The notes beneath the pieces were generated by a model. It was given only the letters and a program-made list of their open reading frames with translations, made no database searches and was not told the origin of the DNA. Below are positions 42,808 through 52,582 of a DNA stretch of 64,000 bases, in pieces. The stretch is from UBA6115 sp050952935 (GTDB lineage: Bacteria; Bacillota; Clostridia; Christensenellales; Aristaeellaceae). Every line of letters starts with the position of its first letter. Within the stretch, counting starts at the first letter, position 1. Made by a program: the position numbers and the translations under genes. The stretch lies in assembly GCA_050952935.1 (NCBI GenBank), contig JBMNLS010000001.1, positions 1,302,001 to 1,366,000 on the forward strand. Direction: 5' to 3'.

Positions 42808-43748
42808 CAGCGCACCCCCTCTTTTTTGGCAAAGCTGATGCGCGGGTCAATGAGCACCATCAGCAAATCACCCAGCAGCATCCCGATGATGCCGATTGAA
42901 GCATACATCATCACCAGAGCCTGCACCATGGTATTGTCCTGACGGGTGATCACATCGACCAAAAGCCCGCCCATGCCGGGGATGGAATACAAAGACTCGA
43001 TATAAATCGAGCCCGATATGGTAAACAGCAAAGAGCTTGGAATGTACTGAATCATCGGCACAAAGGCGTTGCGGAACACATGGGACATGGTGATGTCTTG
43101 GCTGGTGACACCTTTGGCCCGGGCAAGCTGCACATAGTCCTTGTTCAGCTCGTCCACCATATAGCGCCTCAGCCACATGGCGTAATAGGCAATGCTGCCC
43201 AGGGACATGGAAACCACCGGAAGCACCCAGCTGATGGGGTTGCTTGGATCAAAGAGCATGGATACATTGAGCAAACTTGACCCGTAACTTTGAAGATAGA
43301 TATAGTACACTGCTGCCGGCACAGCGTTGATAAACACAATAAAGCCTGTTCCCAGCTTATCCCAGAATTTGTATTTGCTCCTGGCCATTTTGGCCCCCAA
43401 GGGGATGCCCAGCAGCAAAGATAATGCCATAGACATCAGCCCCATCTGGATGGAAATGGGCGCTTTGCCCACGATGATCTCCACAATAGGCGCTCCGGTG
43501 CGGTAGCGGTTGGAAACCCCCAAATCGCCCTTGAGCAGGTTTTTATAAAAATTCAGCAGCTGGATGTGCATGGGATCCTTCAACCCCAGCTGATGCAGCT
43601 TGGCGTCAATCACCCCCTGGTCTACCTTGTCAATGTTGTCAAAATACCCTTCAATGGGCATTTGGCGCATCAGGACAAACACCGTGGTGAGGATGATGAA
43701 CAGCGTCACCATGGCGGCCAGCAGCCGTTTGCCGACATATTTGAACAC
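42807..43748 (-). CDS. oppB: Oligopeptide ABC transporter permease OppB
   Basis: 313 residues from GTG 43746-43748 (AAAGGAGA upstream); an upstream frame to 43868 is not supported. Six membrane segments. The EAA motif region DYVQLARAKGVTSQDITMSHVFRNAFVP and the VFVLMRQMPIEGYF N-terminus fit OppB. Partner of OppC. Confidence 0.93.
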   Translation of the reverse strand: MFKYVGKRLLAAMVTLFIILTTVFVLMRQMPIEGYFDNIDKVDQGVIDAKLHQLGLKDPMHIQLLNFYKNLLKGDLGVSNRYRTGAPIVEIIVGKAPISIQMGLMSMALSLLLGIPLGAKMARSKYKFWDKLGTGFIVFINAVPAAVYYIYLQSYGSSLLNVSMLFDPSNPISWVLPVVSMSLGSIAYYAMWLRRYMVDELNKDYVQLARAKGVTSQDITMSHVFRNAFVPMIQYIPSSLLFTISGSIYIESLYSIPGMGGLLVDVITRQDNTMVQALVMMYASIGIIGMLLGDLLMVLIDPRISFAKKEGVR

Positions 43749-43815
43749 TGTCTTTCTCCTTTCAAAAATAAGAGAATGAGGTTCATTTCCAGAATGGCTA
43801 CGTCGGGAATAGGGA

Positions 43816-43847
43816 CGGGGCTGTGCGCGCCAGGCGGCACAGCCCCG
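43816..43847 (-). promoter_or_regulatory. GC-rich intercistronic hairpin between oppA and oppB
   Basis: A perfect 11-bp stem (43816-43826 with 43837-43847, arm cggggctgtgc) 52 bases after the oppA stop and without a T run. Same arrangement as downstream of livK, so probably an mRNA-stabilising or partial-termination element that raises the binding protein above the permeases. Confidence 0.75.
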
Positions 43848-43898
43848 CGAACAACTTGGTCGCTTCAATGGGCGTTGGATGCCCCGTGGGATTTTAAA

Positions 43899-45786
43899 CT
43901 ATTTGACCAGCTCTGCCCGTTCTTGTTCCCATTTTTCCTGGGCATCAAAGAACATGTCAGTGCTCATGGGCTTATCCAACAGGCGCATACCCTTATAGCG
44001 GTCAGTGGAGATGCCGAAGGGGGAATACTGGCAGGTAAAGGGATCAAGCCTGCTTGCGGTATAGCCGCCGGCATTATAGGAGTAGCCAAACGGCATCACA
44101 AAAGCGTGATCAATTAAGTAAGCTTCCGCTTTGGCAAAGGCCAGGAAACGGGCCTCAATGTCGCTGGTGATGGCCTTGGCTTTTTCAACCAGGCCCCAGT
44201 ACACCTGATACTTGTTGTTGCCATTTTCGTCCACATCGGTGGTGAAATCGGGGAAATTGTATTTCATAACCGGAACTGGTTTCAGTAACCGGTATGAAGG
44301 GATCGGTATAGGTTTCGGGGTCCGCATAGTCAGCACCCCAGTTGCAGTCCATGAAGGCATATTTGCCGCTGCGGCGTACTTCAGATAAGAAGTTCTGAGA
44401 GGGGCCTGCCTCTACGATGATGTCAATGAAGTCTTCGCCCAACAGACCTTCCATCTGCTGCTCCAGCACCTGAGCCATTTCAGCCCAGGTCTGGATGTTT
44501 GGATGGTAGACCGTGAGCATTTTGACAGGGAAGGTGACGCCGGCAGCCGCCAGCTCTTCCTTGGCCTTGGCGGCATACTCTTTGGCTAATGCCTCGTTGA
44601 AGGCATTCTTTCCAAGCGCTGTCCACGCGGCTAGGTCGCCCGTTTTCGCATAATCTAAGCCGTTATAGTCCACAAAGCCTGGCGGTGTGATGGAGTAGTG
44701 CAGGATACTTTCGGGATTGTCCGGCTCAGCCACTGTGGCCACTTTGACCCGGTCAAAAGCGTGGAAAATGGCCTTACGGAAGTTTTCGTTGTTCACGGCA
44801 AGCTTCCAGTTTTCGGGCTCGTAATCTTCATGAAACTGGGGGTTGAAGTTCAGGGCATAGAAATAGGTATACTGGCCAATGTGGCGCACAGGGCGAATAA
44901 GATCGGCGGTTTCGGGGTTCGACAGCCATTCCTGCGCCAACTGGTTATCAATGGTGGCGGAGTCGATCTCGCCCTTGCGGTACAGATCAGCCGAGATGGC
45001 AGCGGCTTCCTTGTTGTATTTCATCTCGATTTGCTGAATATATACCGTGTCTTTGTCCCAGTTGGTGGGGTTTTTGGTATAGATCCGGCTTTCCTGGGGC
45101 TTGAACTCGCTGAGGTAGTATGCGCCATTGTACAGCAGGGTATCATTGCCGGTGGCAAGACCAAAGCCCTCGCCCTTTTCAGTCAGGAAGGGGCCATAGG
45201 CAGGCATGAAGCATACATAGGTGGTCATGGACAGGAAGTAGGGCACCGGATTGGTCAGGGTGTATTCCAGGGTGTAATCATCCAATGCCTTGACGCCCAC
45301 GGTGTCCCATTCCATTTTGGGAGCAGGCTCCTTGCCTTCCTCAGGGGTTGCGGTACCCTGGAAATAGGCTTCTGCGCCAGATACCACTGAATACAGGATG
45401 TTGGCGGTGGCAGAGGCGTTCTGTGCGTTCAGGATGTACTGGGCAGCAGACACAAAGTCATGGGCGGTAACATCGGCTACCACTTCAGCGTTGCCGTCCA
45501 CCCACTTGGCGCCCTGGCGGATTTTAAAGGTCCACACCAGGCCGTCCTCGCTGACCTCCCAGCTCTCCGCCAGGGAAGGCTGTATCTGGCCCAAGTGGTC
45601 AAATTCCACCAGGGTGTCAATGACATTGGCGGCCAAAGCAAACTCGTTGGCGGTGGTTGTGGTCAGGTAGTTGAGGGAGGTCACCTCACCGGAATACAGG
45701 GTCCGGTAGACGGCGTCCTCGGCAAAGACGGGAATGGCTGACAACAGCATGGCCAGCACAAGCAACAGGGTTAGGGTGCGTTTCAT
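43899..45786 (-). CDS. oppA: Oligopeptide ABC transporter substrate-binding protein OppA, with a +1 frameshift
   Basis: Solute-binding protein family 5 (SBP_bac_5). Start ATG 45786 follows AAAGGAGG and gives the signal peptide MKRTLTLLLVLAMLLSAIPV. No lipobox Cys is present. The first frame (45786 to about 44262) contains the family segments; it then changes frame in an A run at 44262-44264, and the rest (YNFPDFTTDVDENGNN through the C-terminal WEQERAELVK) reads in the other frame, ending at 43899. Removing one A restores a ~628-residue product. As the operon looks active, sequencing or assembly error is possible, but a recent mutation cannot be excluded. Confidence 0.9.
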
Positions 45787-45860
45787 TCGTCTTCCTCCTT
45801 TAAATTTGGTATAAATAGGGTGTTCATGGTCTTTCAGAGCTATGGTGTACATTGTAGATA

Positions 45861-45889
45861 ATTATACCATCTGTCTGTAATAAATGCAA
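45861..45889 (-). promoter_or_regulatory. Sigma-A promoter of the opp operon
   Basis: TTGCAT (45884-45889), a 17-base spacer and consensus TATAAT (45861-45866) on the minus strand, about 75 bases before oppA. Confidence 0.75.
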
Positions 45890-45994
45890 TTTTTCATTTC
45901 AAAAAAAGGAAATCAAAGACAATAAATGATAGCCACGAGCGGTTTGTTGTGTTAGAATAACATATGTGCCGTAATGGGCACCGGGAGGAAATAG

Positions 45995-47062
45995 ATGGAC
46001 AGGGTTAATCAACTCTTCTCTTTGTGCGGTGTGGACGAAAAACTGGGGATTGTTGTCCACCGGCCGTCCAATATTTTTTATCTCAGCGGCTATACGGGGG
46101 AAGGGCTTCTGGTGCTTTCCCGGGGGCTTCGTGCTATCGTGACAGATTTTCGCTATGTGGAGCAGGCGCAGAAGCAGGCGCCGGGCTTCAGCGTTCACCA
46201 GATTTCAACGGGCGTCAGCCATGCCCGGCTGGCTGCGGGGCTGATTCAGGAGGCCGGTCTTTTACGGGTGCTTTATGAGGATGATTTTGTCACCGTTCAG
46301 GAAAGCCGCCGCCTTCAGGAAGCGCTGGGGGCTATCGACATGGCATCGCTTGATGGTTGCCCTGAAAAGCTCCGCGAGGTGAAGGATGAAAAGGAAGTGG
46401 CGCTGATTGAAAAGGCCTGCGCCATATCCTGCGAAGCGTTTGAGTATATCCTTACCCAGATTGAGCCCGGCATGACGGAAAAGCAGATCCAGCGGCTGCT
46501 GAACTACCGTATGCTGGAACTGGGCGCTGATGCCGTCGCCTTTGATACCATCGTGGCGTCCGGCCCCAACGGTTCCCTGCCCCACGCGATTGCCGGTCAG
46601 CGGCAGATTCAGCAGGGGGATATGATCACCTTTGATTTCGGCGCCAAATACGGCGGCTACTGCGCCGACATGACGCGCACCATCGCCTTGGGCAAGCCCG
46701 GACAGGAGATGCGGGAGATTTACGACATTGTGCTCCACGCCCAAAAAACCTGTCAGGACGCCCTGGCGCCTGGCAGAATTTGCCGGGATGTGGATGCGAT
46801 TGCGCGCCAGATCATAGGCGACGCGGGCTATGGCGAGCGGTTTGGCCATGGGCTGGGGCATGCGGTGGGCATTGATATTCATGAGAATCCCCGCCTTAAC
46901 CCCACCTGTGCTGACACCCTGCAGCCAGGGCATGTGATGACGGTGGAACCGGGCATCTATGTGCCTGGCCTGGGCGGCGTGCGGATTGAAAACTCCTGTC
47001 TGATTACGGAGGATGGCGCCAGAAGCCTGGTGAGCGCTGAGCGGGAACTGATTATCCTATAA
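45995..47062 (+). CDS. Xaa-Pro peptidase, M24 family
   Basis: 355 residues: N-terminal creatinase-like domain, then the metallopeptidase fold. Metal ligands are seen in ITFDFGAKYGGYCADMTRT (two Asp), GERFGHGLGHAVGI (His), MTVEPGIYVPG (Glu) and GVRIENSCL (Glu). It cleaves an N-terminal residue before proline, and the neighbouring peptide importer fits such a role. GGGAGGAAAT precedes ATG 45995. efp follows after 40 bases, an arrangement common in Bacillota. Confidence 0.93.
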   Translation: MDRVNQLFSLCGVDEKLGIVVHRPSNIFYLSGYTGEGLLVLSRGLRAIVTDFRYVEQAQKQAPGFSVHQISTGVSHARLAAGLIQEAGLLRVLYEDDFVTVQESRRLQEALGAIDMASLDGCPEKLREVKDEKEVALIEKACAISCEAFEYILTQIEPGMTEKQIQRLLNYRMLELGADAVAFDTIVASGPNGSLPHAIAGQRQIQQGDMITFDFGAKYGGYCADMTRTIALGKPGQEMREIYDIVLHAQKTCQDALAPGRICRDVDAIARQIIGDAGYGERFGHGLGHAVGIDIHENPRLNPTCADTLQPGHVMTVEPGIYVPGLGGVRIENSCLITEDGARSLVSAERELIIL

Positions 47063-47102
47063 TAATTATCTACATAAAATAATAACATTTGGAGGGAAGA
47101 GC

Positions 47103-47660
47103 ATGGTTACAGCGGGCGATTTCAGAAAAGGGATTACCATTGAATGGGAAGGCGGCGTGTGGAACATTGTGGATTTCCAACATGTGAAGCCGGGGAAAGG
47201 CGCCGCTTTTGTGCGCACCAAAATCAAAAACGTGATGACGGGCGCAGTGGTGGAGCGCACCTTTAACCCCACCGACAAAATGCCCCGGGCCATCATCGAA
47301 TCCAAGGACATGCAGTATCTGTATAACGACGGAGCGCTGTATTATTTTATGGATCCGGACACCTATGAGCAGATGCCCCTGAACCATGACCAGGTGGAAG
47401 AGGCGATTCAGTTTGTAAAAGAAAACACCAATGTGACCATCAAGTTCTTCAAGGGCACGGCCTTTTCTGTGGAAGCGCCCAACTTTGTGGACCTGGAGAT
47501 CACCCGGACGGAGCCCGGCTTTGCCGGCAACACCGCTTCCAACACTTACAAACCTGCCACCACTGAGACGGGCTTTGAGCTGATGGTACCGCTGTTTATC
47601 AACATTGGCGACGTCATCAAGATCGATACCCGCACCGGCGAATACCTGTCCAGGGCTTAA
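47103..47660 (+). CDS. efp: Translation elongation factor P
   Basis: 185 residues, three beta domains. N-terminal GDFRKGITIEWEGGVWNIVDFQHVKPGKGAAFVRTKIKNV and C-terminal INIGDVIKIDTRTGEYLSRA are diagnostic. The modified loop position lies at the PGKGA turn. Relieves ribosome stalling at polyproline. SD GGAGGGAAG precedes ATG 47103. Confidence 0.97.
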   Translation: MVTAGDFRKGITIEWEGGVWNIVDFQHVKPGKGAAFVRTKIKNVMTGAVVERTFNPTDKMPRAIIESKDMQYLYNDGALYYFMDPDTYEQMPLNHDQVEEAIQFVKENTNVTIKFFKGTAFSVEAPNFVDLEITRTEPGFAGNTASNTYKPATTETGFELMVPLFINIGDVIKIDTRTGEYLSRA

Positions 47661-47691
47661 GGCGCCCGGCTGTCAAAGAGAGGAGAGAACC

Positions 47692-48162
47692 ATGAGCGAA
47701 CTGTATAAAAAAGTTGAGTTTTTAAAAGGCCTGGCTGAAGGCCTGAACCTGAAAGAGGACAAGCCCGAGCACAAGCTGCTGCTGAAAATTTTGGAAACGC
47801 TGGACGCCTTTGCCGAGGAAATGGGCGAAATGCAGCTGCGCCAGGACGAGCTGGATGAGTTTGTGGACAACCTGGATGAGGATTTGGCGGAGCTGGAAGA
47901 CGCAGTATTTGAAGATGACGATCTGGACTATGACGATGAGGACACCTGCCTGGAATGCGGCCACCGGCTTGAGCAGGACGGGGAAGCGGTGGTGGAGTAT
48001 GAGTGTCCCAACTGTGGTTACCAGACCCGTTTTGACATCACGGACTTTGATTTTGAAGAGGACTATCTTTGCCCCCAGTGCCATCAGCCCTTTTTCCCCG
48101 AGCATGACGAGGATGAGGATGATGACGATATGGACGACGATGATGACGAGGCCAACGGCTAA
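47692..48162 (+). CDS. Acidic zinc-ribbon protein (CD1247 N-terminal-type), linked to efp
   Basis: 156 residues. A helical N-terminus (MSELYKKVEFLKGLAEGLNL, heptad-like) resembles the CD1247 domain found in Clostridia. Two CxxC/CxxC pairs follow (CLECGHRL with CPNCGYQT; CPQCHQPF), then a long Asp/Glu tail (about 140-156). The start ATG 47692 has AGAGGAGAG; a longer frame from 47605 is not real. Position after efp suggests a translation-related role, unproven. Confidence 0.75.
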   Translation: MSELYKKVEFLKGLAEGLNLKEDKPEHKLLLKILETLDAFAEEMGEMQLRQDELDEFVDNLDEDLAELEDAVFEDDDLDYDDEDTCLECGHRLEQDGEAVVEYECPNCGYQTRFDITDFDFEEDYLCPQCHQPFFPEHDEDEDDDDMDDDDDEANG

Positions 48163-48242
48163 ACTGGTCAAACTTTCATTCAAGGTTGTGGCGCGTGGTC
48201 TGTTACGCACCGCAGCCTTTTCTTCTGGGAGGATACAGGTTT

Positions 48243-49619
48243 ATGACCTCATCTGCCGGTGACGCCAGAAAACGGCGGCCCATGAACCCGGCCACCCTGC
48301 TGGTGGTTGGGTTTTTAGTGATTATTCTGTTTGGTGCGGGGCTTTTGCTGCTTCCCGTTGCGGCGGAGCCTGGCGTTACCATCACCCCCCTGCAGACATT
48401 GTTCACGGCCACCAGCGCCACCTGTGTGACAGGGCTGATGCTGGTGGATACCGCGGCGGCCTTTTCCCTGTTTGGAGAGATTGTGATCCTCTGCCTGATT
48501 CAGCTGGGCGGCCTTGGTTTTATGCTGTTGGCCACATCGCTTCTGGTGCTTTCCGGCAGGCGCATTTCTTTGCGCAACCGGGTGCTTTTGCAGGAGACGA
48601 TGAGCATGCCGGGGCTTTCCGGCACGGTGCGCAACACCCTGCGCTTTGTGCTGATCGTGTTTGGGGTGGAGCTGGCGGGCGCTGCGCTTCTGTCGCTGCG
48701 CTTTGTGCCCCGGCTGGGTGTGGCCAGGGGGATTTACTTCGGGGTGTTTCATGCCATCAGCGCCTTTTGTAACGCGGGGATCGATCTTTTTTCCACGGCG
48801 AACAGCCTCACCACCTTTGTGGATGACCCACTGGTGTTATTGACCATCGCAGGGCTTATCATCCTGGGCGGTCTGGGCTTTGCGGTGCTGGCTGATGTGA
48901 TGGATAAGGGCCGAACCCCTGCCCGCTTGGCCCTGCACACCAAGATCGTGTTTGTGATGACGGGCATCCTCATTGTTCTTGGCACGGCGTACTTTGCTCT
49001 GGCGGAATGGCATAATCCCGCTACCCTTGCCATTGAGGGGGCAGGGCCTGGCCAGAAGCTGCTGGGCGCTTTTTTCCAGGCGGTGACGCCGCGCACCGCG
49101 GGCTTTTATGCCTTGCAGCAAGGGGGATTGCGCGACGCCAGCAAGGCGGTGACCACCCTGCTTATGTTCATTGGCGCTTCTCCGGCCTCCACCGGCGGGG
49201 GCGTTAAAACCTCCACGCTTTTTGTGTTGGTGGCCATCATCAAAAGCGTGCTGGCCGGGCGGGAGGATGTGAATGCTTTCAACAAGCGCCTCCCGCTGGT
49301 GCTGATTCGCACGGCGCTGAGCATTTTCATGCTGTATCTGGCGCTGCTGTTTGCGGGCAGCGTGTTCATGGGCTTGATTGAGCAGCCCCGCGGCTTTTCC
49401 ATGATCGACCTGGTGTATGAGGAAACTTCCGCCCTGGCAACCGTGGGGCTGACCGCCGCAAATACCCCGCTTTTAACTCCATACAGCCATGTGTGGCTGA
49501 TATTGCTGATGTATATTGGCCGGGTGGGGCCGCTGACGATGATGCTGGGTATCACCGCGCGGCACGCCCGCAGGACCAATACCCTGCGCTTCCCGGAAGA
49601 GGAAATCATCGTTGGATAA
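48243..49619 (+). CDS. Trk/Ktr potassium uptake system membrane subunit
   Basis: 458 residues, about ten membrane segments in four M1-P-M2 units. Selectivity-loop glycines: TATSATCVTGLML, ISAFCNAGIDLFST, TPRTAGFYAL, TSALATVGLT. Start ATG 48243 after GGGAGGA; the longer frame from 48186 is discarded. Potassium uptake with the regulatory subunit 15 bases downstream. KtrB-like by length. Confidence 0.93.
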   Translation: MTSSAGDARKRRPMNPATLLVVGFLVIILFGAGLLLLPVAAEPGVTITPLQTLFTATSATCVTGLMLVDTAAAFSLFGEIVILCLIQLGGLGFMLLATSLLVLSGRRISLRNRVLLQETMSMPGLSGTVRNTLRFVLIVFGVELAGAALLSLRFVPRLGVARGIYFGVFHAISAFCNAGIDLFSTANSLTTFVDDPLVLLTIAGLIILGGLGFAVLADVMDKGRTPARLALHTKIVFVMTGILIVLGTAYFALAEWHNPATLAIEGAGPGQKLLGAFFQAVTPRTAGFYALQQGGLRDASKAVTTLLMFIGASPASTGGGVKTSTLFVLVAIIKSVLAGREDVNAFNKRLPLVLIRTALSIFMLYLALLFAGSVFMGLIEQPRGFSMIDLVYEETSALATVGLTAANTPLLTPYSHVWLILLMYIGRVGPLTMMLGITARHARRTNTLRFPEEEIIVG

Positions 49620-49634
49620 TAAGGAGAAAAACAA

Positions 49635-50294
49635 ATGGCCGACAAAAAACAATACCTTGTTTTCGGTGTGGGCCGCTTTGGCTCTGCCCTGGCGCGCACC
49701 CTGTGCGAGCTGGGCCATGAGGTGCTGGCGGTTGACTCTGATGAAAGCCGGGTGGCGGCTATCGCCCCGGATGTGACAAACGCCATGCAGGTGCAAGCCA
49801 TGGATGAGGAGGGCATGCGCTCCCTGGGCATCCGCAACTTTGACGCGGTGATCGTGGCCATTGGCGATAATCTACAGCATTCCATCATGACCTGCATCAT
49901 GTGCAAGGAGATGGGCGCCAAGTACCTGGTGGGCAAGGCCACAGATGCCATGCATGCCAGGGTGCTGATGAAGCTGGGGGCGGATCGGGTGGTGTTTCCC
50001 GAGCGGGATATGGGGGTTCGCGTGGCCCATTCCCTCACCAGCCCGCATCTGCTTGATCTGATCAACCTAGATGATGACTATGCGCTCATCAACCTCACCT
50101 GTCCCCAAAGCTGGGTGGGAAAATCCATGCGGGAGTTGGATATCAGGCGCAAGTACCGTGTGTTGGTGCTGGCCATTTATCACGGTCCCCAGATGTCCAT
50201 GGACATCACGCCGGACACCAAACTGAAGCCTGATGACAAGCTGCTGATCCTGGGGAAGCGCAGAGATGTGGAAGAAGTGGAGAAGCTGGATTAG
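49635..50294 (+). CDS. Trk/Ktr potassium uptake regulatory subunit (RCK domains)
   Basis: 219 residues with an N-terminal RCK/TrkA-N fold (YLVFGVGRFGSALARTL, dinucleotide-binding, Asp in AVDSDESRV) and a TrkA-C domain (about 140-219). KtrA-like. It gates the channel in response to nucleotides. AAGGAGAA precedes ATG 49635. Confidence 0.94.
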   Translation: MADKKQYLVFGVGRFGSALARTLCELGHEVLAVDSDESRVAAIAPDVTNAMQVQAMDEEGMRSLGIRNFDAVIVAIGDNLQHSIMTCIMCKEMGAKYLVGKATDAMHARVLMKLGADRVVFPERDMGVRVAHSLTSPHLLDLINLDDDYALINLTCPQSWVGKSMRELDIRRKYRVLVLAIYHGPQMSMDITPDTKLKPDDKLLILGKRRDVEEVEKLD

Positions 50295-50356
50295 CGTTAA
50301 ATTGGGTTCATTTTTCCCCAATTACAGGAAAATGTGAATGAATTATTGCGAATCCC

Positions 50357-50386
50357 TTGCTTTTTGTGCTGTGTTTATTGTAAAAT
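50357..50386 (+). promoter_or_regulatory. Possible sigma-A promoter of the two-component system
   Basis: TTGCTT (50357-50362), an 18-base spacer and TAAAAT (50381-50386), 50 bases before the response-regulator ATG. Not certain, since the boxes are not ideal. Confidence 0.45.
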
Positions 50387-50436
50387 GTGAACAAATAGTT
50401 ATTTAATTTCGGTATGCGGAAAAGGATGTACTCATC

Positions 50437-51132
50437 ATGGCCAAACGGATCCTTCTGGTGGACGATGAACCGATTCTTATCAAGGGCTTGAAATACACCC
50501 TGGAGAAGGACGGTTACGAGACCCTGGTGGCCTATGATGGGGAAGAGGCCCTGGCACAGTTTCGGGAGAATGAAGTAGACCTGATTCTGCTGGATGTGAT
50601 GTTGCCTAAAATTGACGGCATCACGGTGTGTCAGCGTATCAGGGAGGTGAGCAATGTGCCCATTATCATGCTCACCGCCAAGGGCGAAGACATGGATAAA
50701 ATTCTTGGCCTGGAATACGGCGCGGATGACTATATGACCAAACCCTTTAACATTCTGGAGGTCAAAGCCAGGATCAAGACCATCCTGCGGCGGACCACGC
50801 AAAGCGTGGCGCCTGAGGATAACAAGGTCATCAAGGTGCGGGATTTGGTGGTGAACACGGTGAACCGCTCCGTGCAGCTTAGCGGCAGGGACATCCGCCT
50901 CACCGCCAAGGAGTTTGACCTGCTCAACCTCTTTATCACCAACCGTGGCCGTGTGTTCAGCCGGGGGGAAATGCTGGACGCAGTGTGGAAGAGCGATTAC
51001 GCGGGGGATGAACGCACGGTGGATGTGCATATCAGGCGCCTGCGGGAAAAGGTGGAGCGCAACCCCACCCAGCCGGAGTTCATCTTCACCAAGTGGGGGG
51101 TGGGCTACTATTTTACTGACCGGGATGAATAA
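50437..51132 (+). CDS. OmpR/PhoB-family response regulator
   Basis: 231 residues. Receiver domain with phospho-acceptor Asp in LILLDVMLPK (about residue 52), acidic pair VDDEP, conserved Thr and Lys in IIMLTAK and DYMTKPF; then a winged helix DNA-binding domain (about 130-231, ending FTKWGVGYYFTD). Its stop overlaps the sensor kinase start by 8 bases (ATGAATAA). It lies 142 bases after the potassium gene pair and could respond to osmotic or wall signals; this is inference. Confidence 0.93.
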   Translation: MAKRILLVDDEPILIKGLKYTLEKDGYETLVAYDGEEALAQFRENEVDLILLDVMLPKIDGITVCQRIREVSNVPIIMLTAKGEDMDKILGLEYGADDYMTKPFNILEVKARIKTILRRTTQSVAPEDNKVIKVRDLVVNTVNRSVQLSGRDIRLTAKEFDLLNLFITNRGRVFSRGEMLDAVWKSDYAGDERTVDVHIRRLREKVERNPTQPEFIFTKWGVGYYFTDRDE

Positions 51133-52582
51133 TCCCTTTGCCAGCATCCGGTGGAAAGTGATGCTGGCCTTTTTTTTAATTATCAGCCTTTCCTTTCTGG
51201 TGATGGCGGGGACGCTGATGAATATGCTGGGGGACTATCTGTTTTCCCAGCGCATCCAGGCGGACCGGGCCGGCCTTGAGAAGTGGGCGGTGCAGGCGGC
51301 GGGTCATTTGACCTTTGCTGATGCCAAGGGCCTGGATGACACGGTGCGCCGTGCCGGGGCGGAGCTGGGCGGGCGTGTGTTGCTGATGGATGCGGACGGC
51401 AAGGTGCAGGCGGACAGCTTTCAGACCGCCCAGGGCCGCCGCCTTGACTATCCGGAGGTGGCCAGCATCCTGGTGTCCGGAGAAATGGCGGACTATGGCG
51501 TCCATTCGCTTAAAACCGGGGAGGCCGCCACGGGTGACAATATGCTGCGCTTTGCCGGCGCTGATGAATGGGTGAGCTATTCCACCGCCGGTATTGTCAG
51601 CTCCTCCCATGTGATTGGGGTGATGCTGCTGGTGTCTTCCGTCAGGGGCCTGATGCAGGGGTTAAACAGCGTGCAGACGCAGATGACCATTCTCTTTGCT
51701 GCGGTGGCCTTTGCTGCGGTGGCATCGGGCATGTTTTTTTCGGGCGTCATCACCCGGCCCATCACGGACATGACCAAGGTGATCCTGCGCATGTCAAAGG
51801 GTGACCTGGCGGCCCGGGTGGAGGAAAAGGGCAGCGGGGAAATCAGGCACCTGGCCGTGGCCTTCAACTCCATGAGCGAGCAGCTGGAAGCCCTGAACCA
51901 AACCCGCAACCAGTTTGTGTCAAATGCCAGCCATGAGCTGAAAACCCCCCTGGCTACCATGAAAATCATGATTGAAAGCCTGATTTATCAGCCGGATATG
52001 GACGCGGAGCTGCGGACGGAGTTTTTAAGCGATGTGAATATGGAAATCAACCGGCTTTCCTCCATTGTGTCAGACCTGCTGAGCCTGGTGCAGGTGGATT
52101 CCCGCTCCAGCGACCTGCACAAGGAGAAGATTTCCCTGGCGGAGGTGGCGAAGGATGCCCAGCATCGCCTGCAGCCCATCTCTGCCCAGCGGGAGCAGGA
52201 GATTGTTTTGCAGCTGCAGGACAGCTGTGACATGCTGGCGGATAAATCCATGATGCAGCAGATCGTTTATAATTTGATGGAAAACGCGGTGAAATACACC
52301 CCCCATCAGGGCAGGATCACGGTCAGCCTTCAGCGGACAGGGCGCGATGCGGTGCTCACCGTGACCGATGACGGCCCCGGCATCCCCAAAGAAAGCCAGC
52401 CTCATGTGTTTGAGCGTTTCTACCGGGTGGACAAAGCCCGTGGCCGGGAATCCGGCGGCACGGGCCTGGGGCTGTCCATTGTGCAGCAGTATGTGAACCT
52501 GCATGATGGCCGGGTGCGGGTGCAAAGCGAGGAAGGGCAGGGGACCACCTTTATTGTAGAACTGCCGCTTAACAAGCTTTAA
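51125..52582 (+). CDS. Sensor histidine kinase
   Basis: 485 residues from ATG 51125. Two membrane segments (about 16-36 and 185-205) enclose an extracellular sensor of ~145 residues, followed by HAMP (about 205-258), the dimerisation helix with phospho-acceptor His in SNASHELKTPLATMK (about residue 272) and an HATPase domain (NLMENAVKYT, DDGPGIP, GTGLGLSI). Partner of the response regulator. PhoR/WalK-like layout. Confidence 0.93.
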   Translation: MNNPFASIRWKVMLAFFLIISLSFLVMAGTLMNMLGDYLFSQRIQADRAGLEKWAVQAAGHLTFADAKGLDDTVRRAGAELGGRVLLMDADGKVQADSFQTAQGRRLDYPEVASILVSGEMADYGVHSLKTGEAATGDNMLRFAGADEWVSYSTAGIVSSSHVIGVMLLVSSVRGLMQGLNSVQTQMTILFAAVAFAAVASGMFFSGVITRPITDMTKVILRMSKGDLAARVEEKGSGEIRHLAVAFNSMSEQLEALNQTRNQFVSNASHELKTPLATMKIMIESLIYQPDMDAELRTEFLSDVNMEINRLSSIVSDLLSLVQVDSRSSDLHKEKISLAEVAKDAQHRLQPISAQREQEIVLQLQDSCDMLADKSMMQQIVYNLMENAVKYTPHQGRITVSLQRTGRDAVLTVTDDGPGIPKESQPHVFERFYRVDKARGRESGGTGLGLSIVQQYVNLHDGRVRVQSEEGQGTTFIVELPLNKL

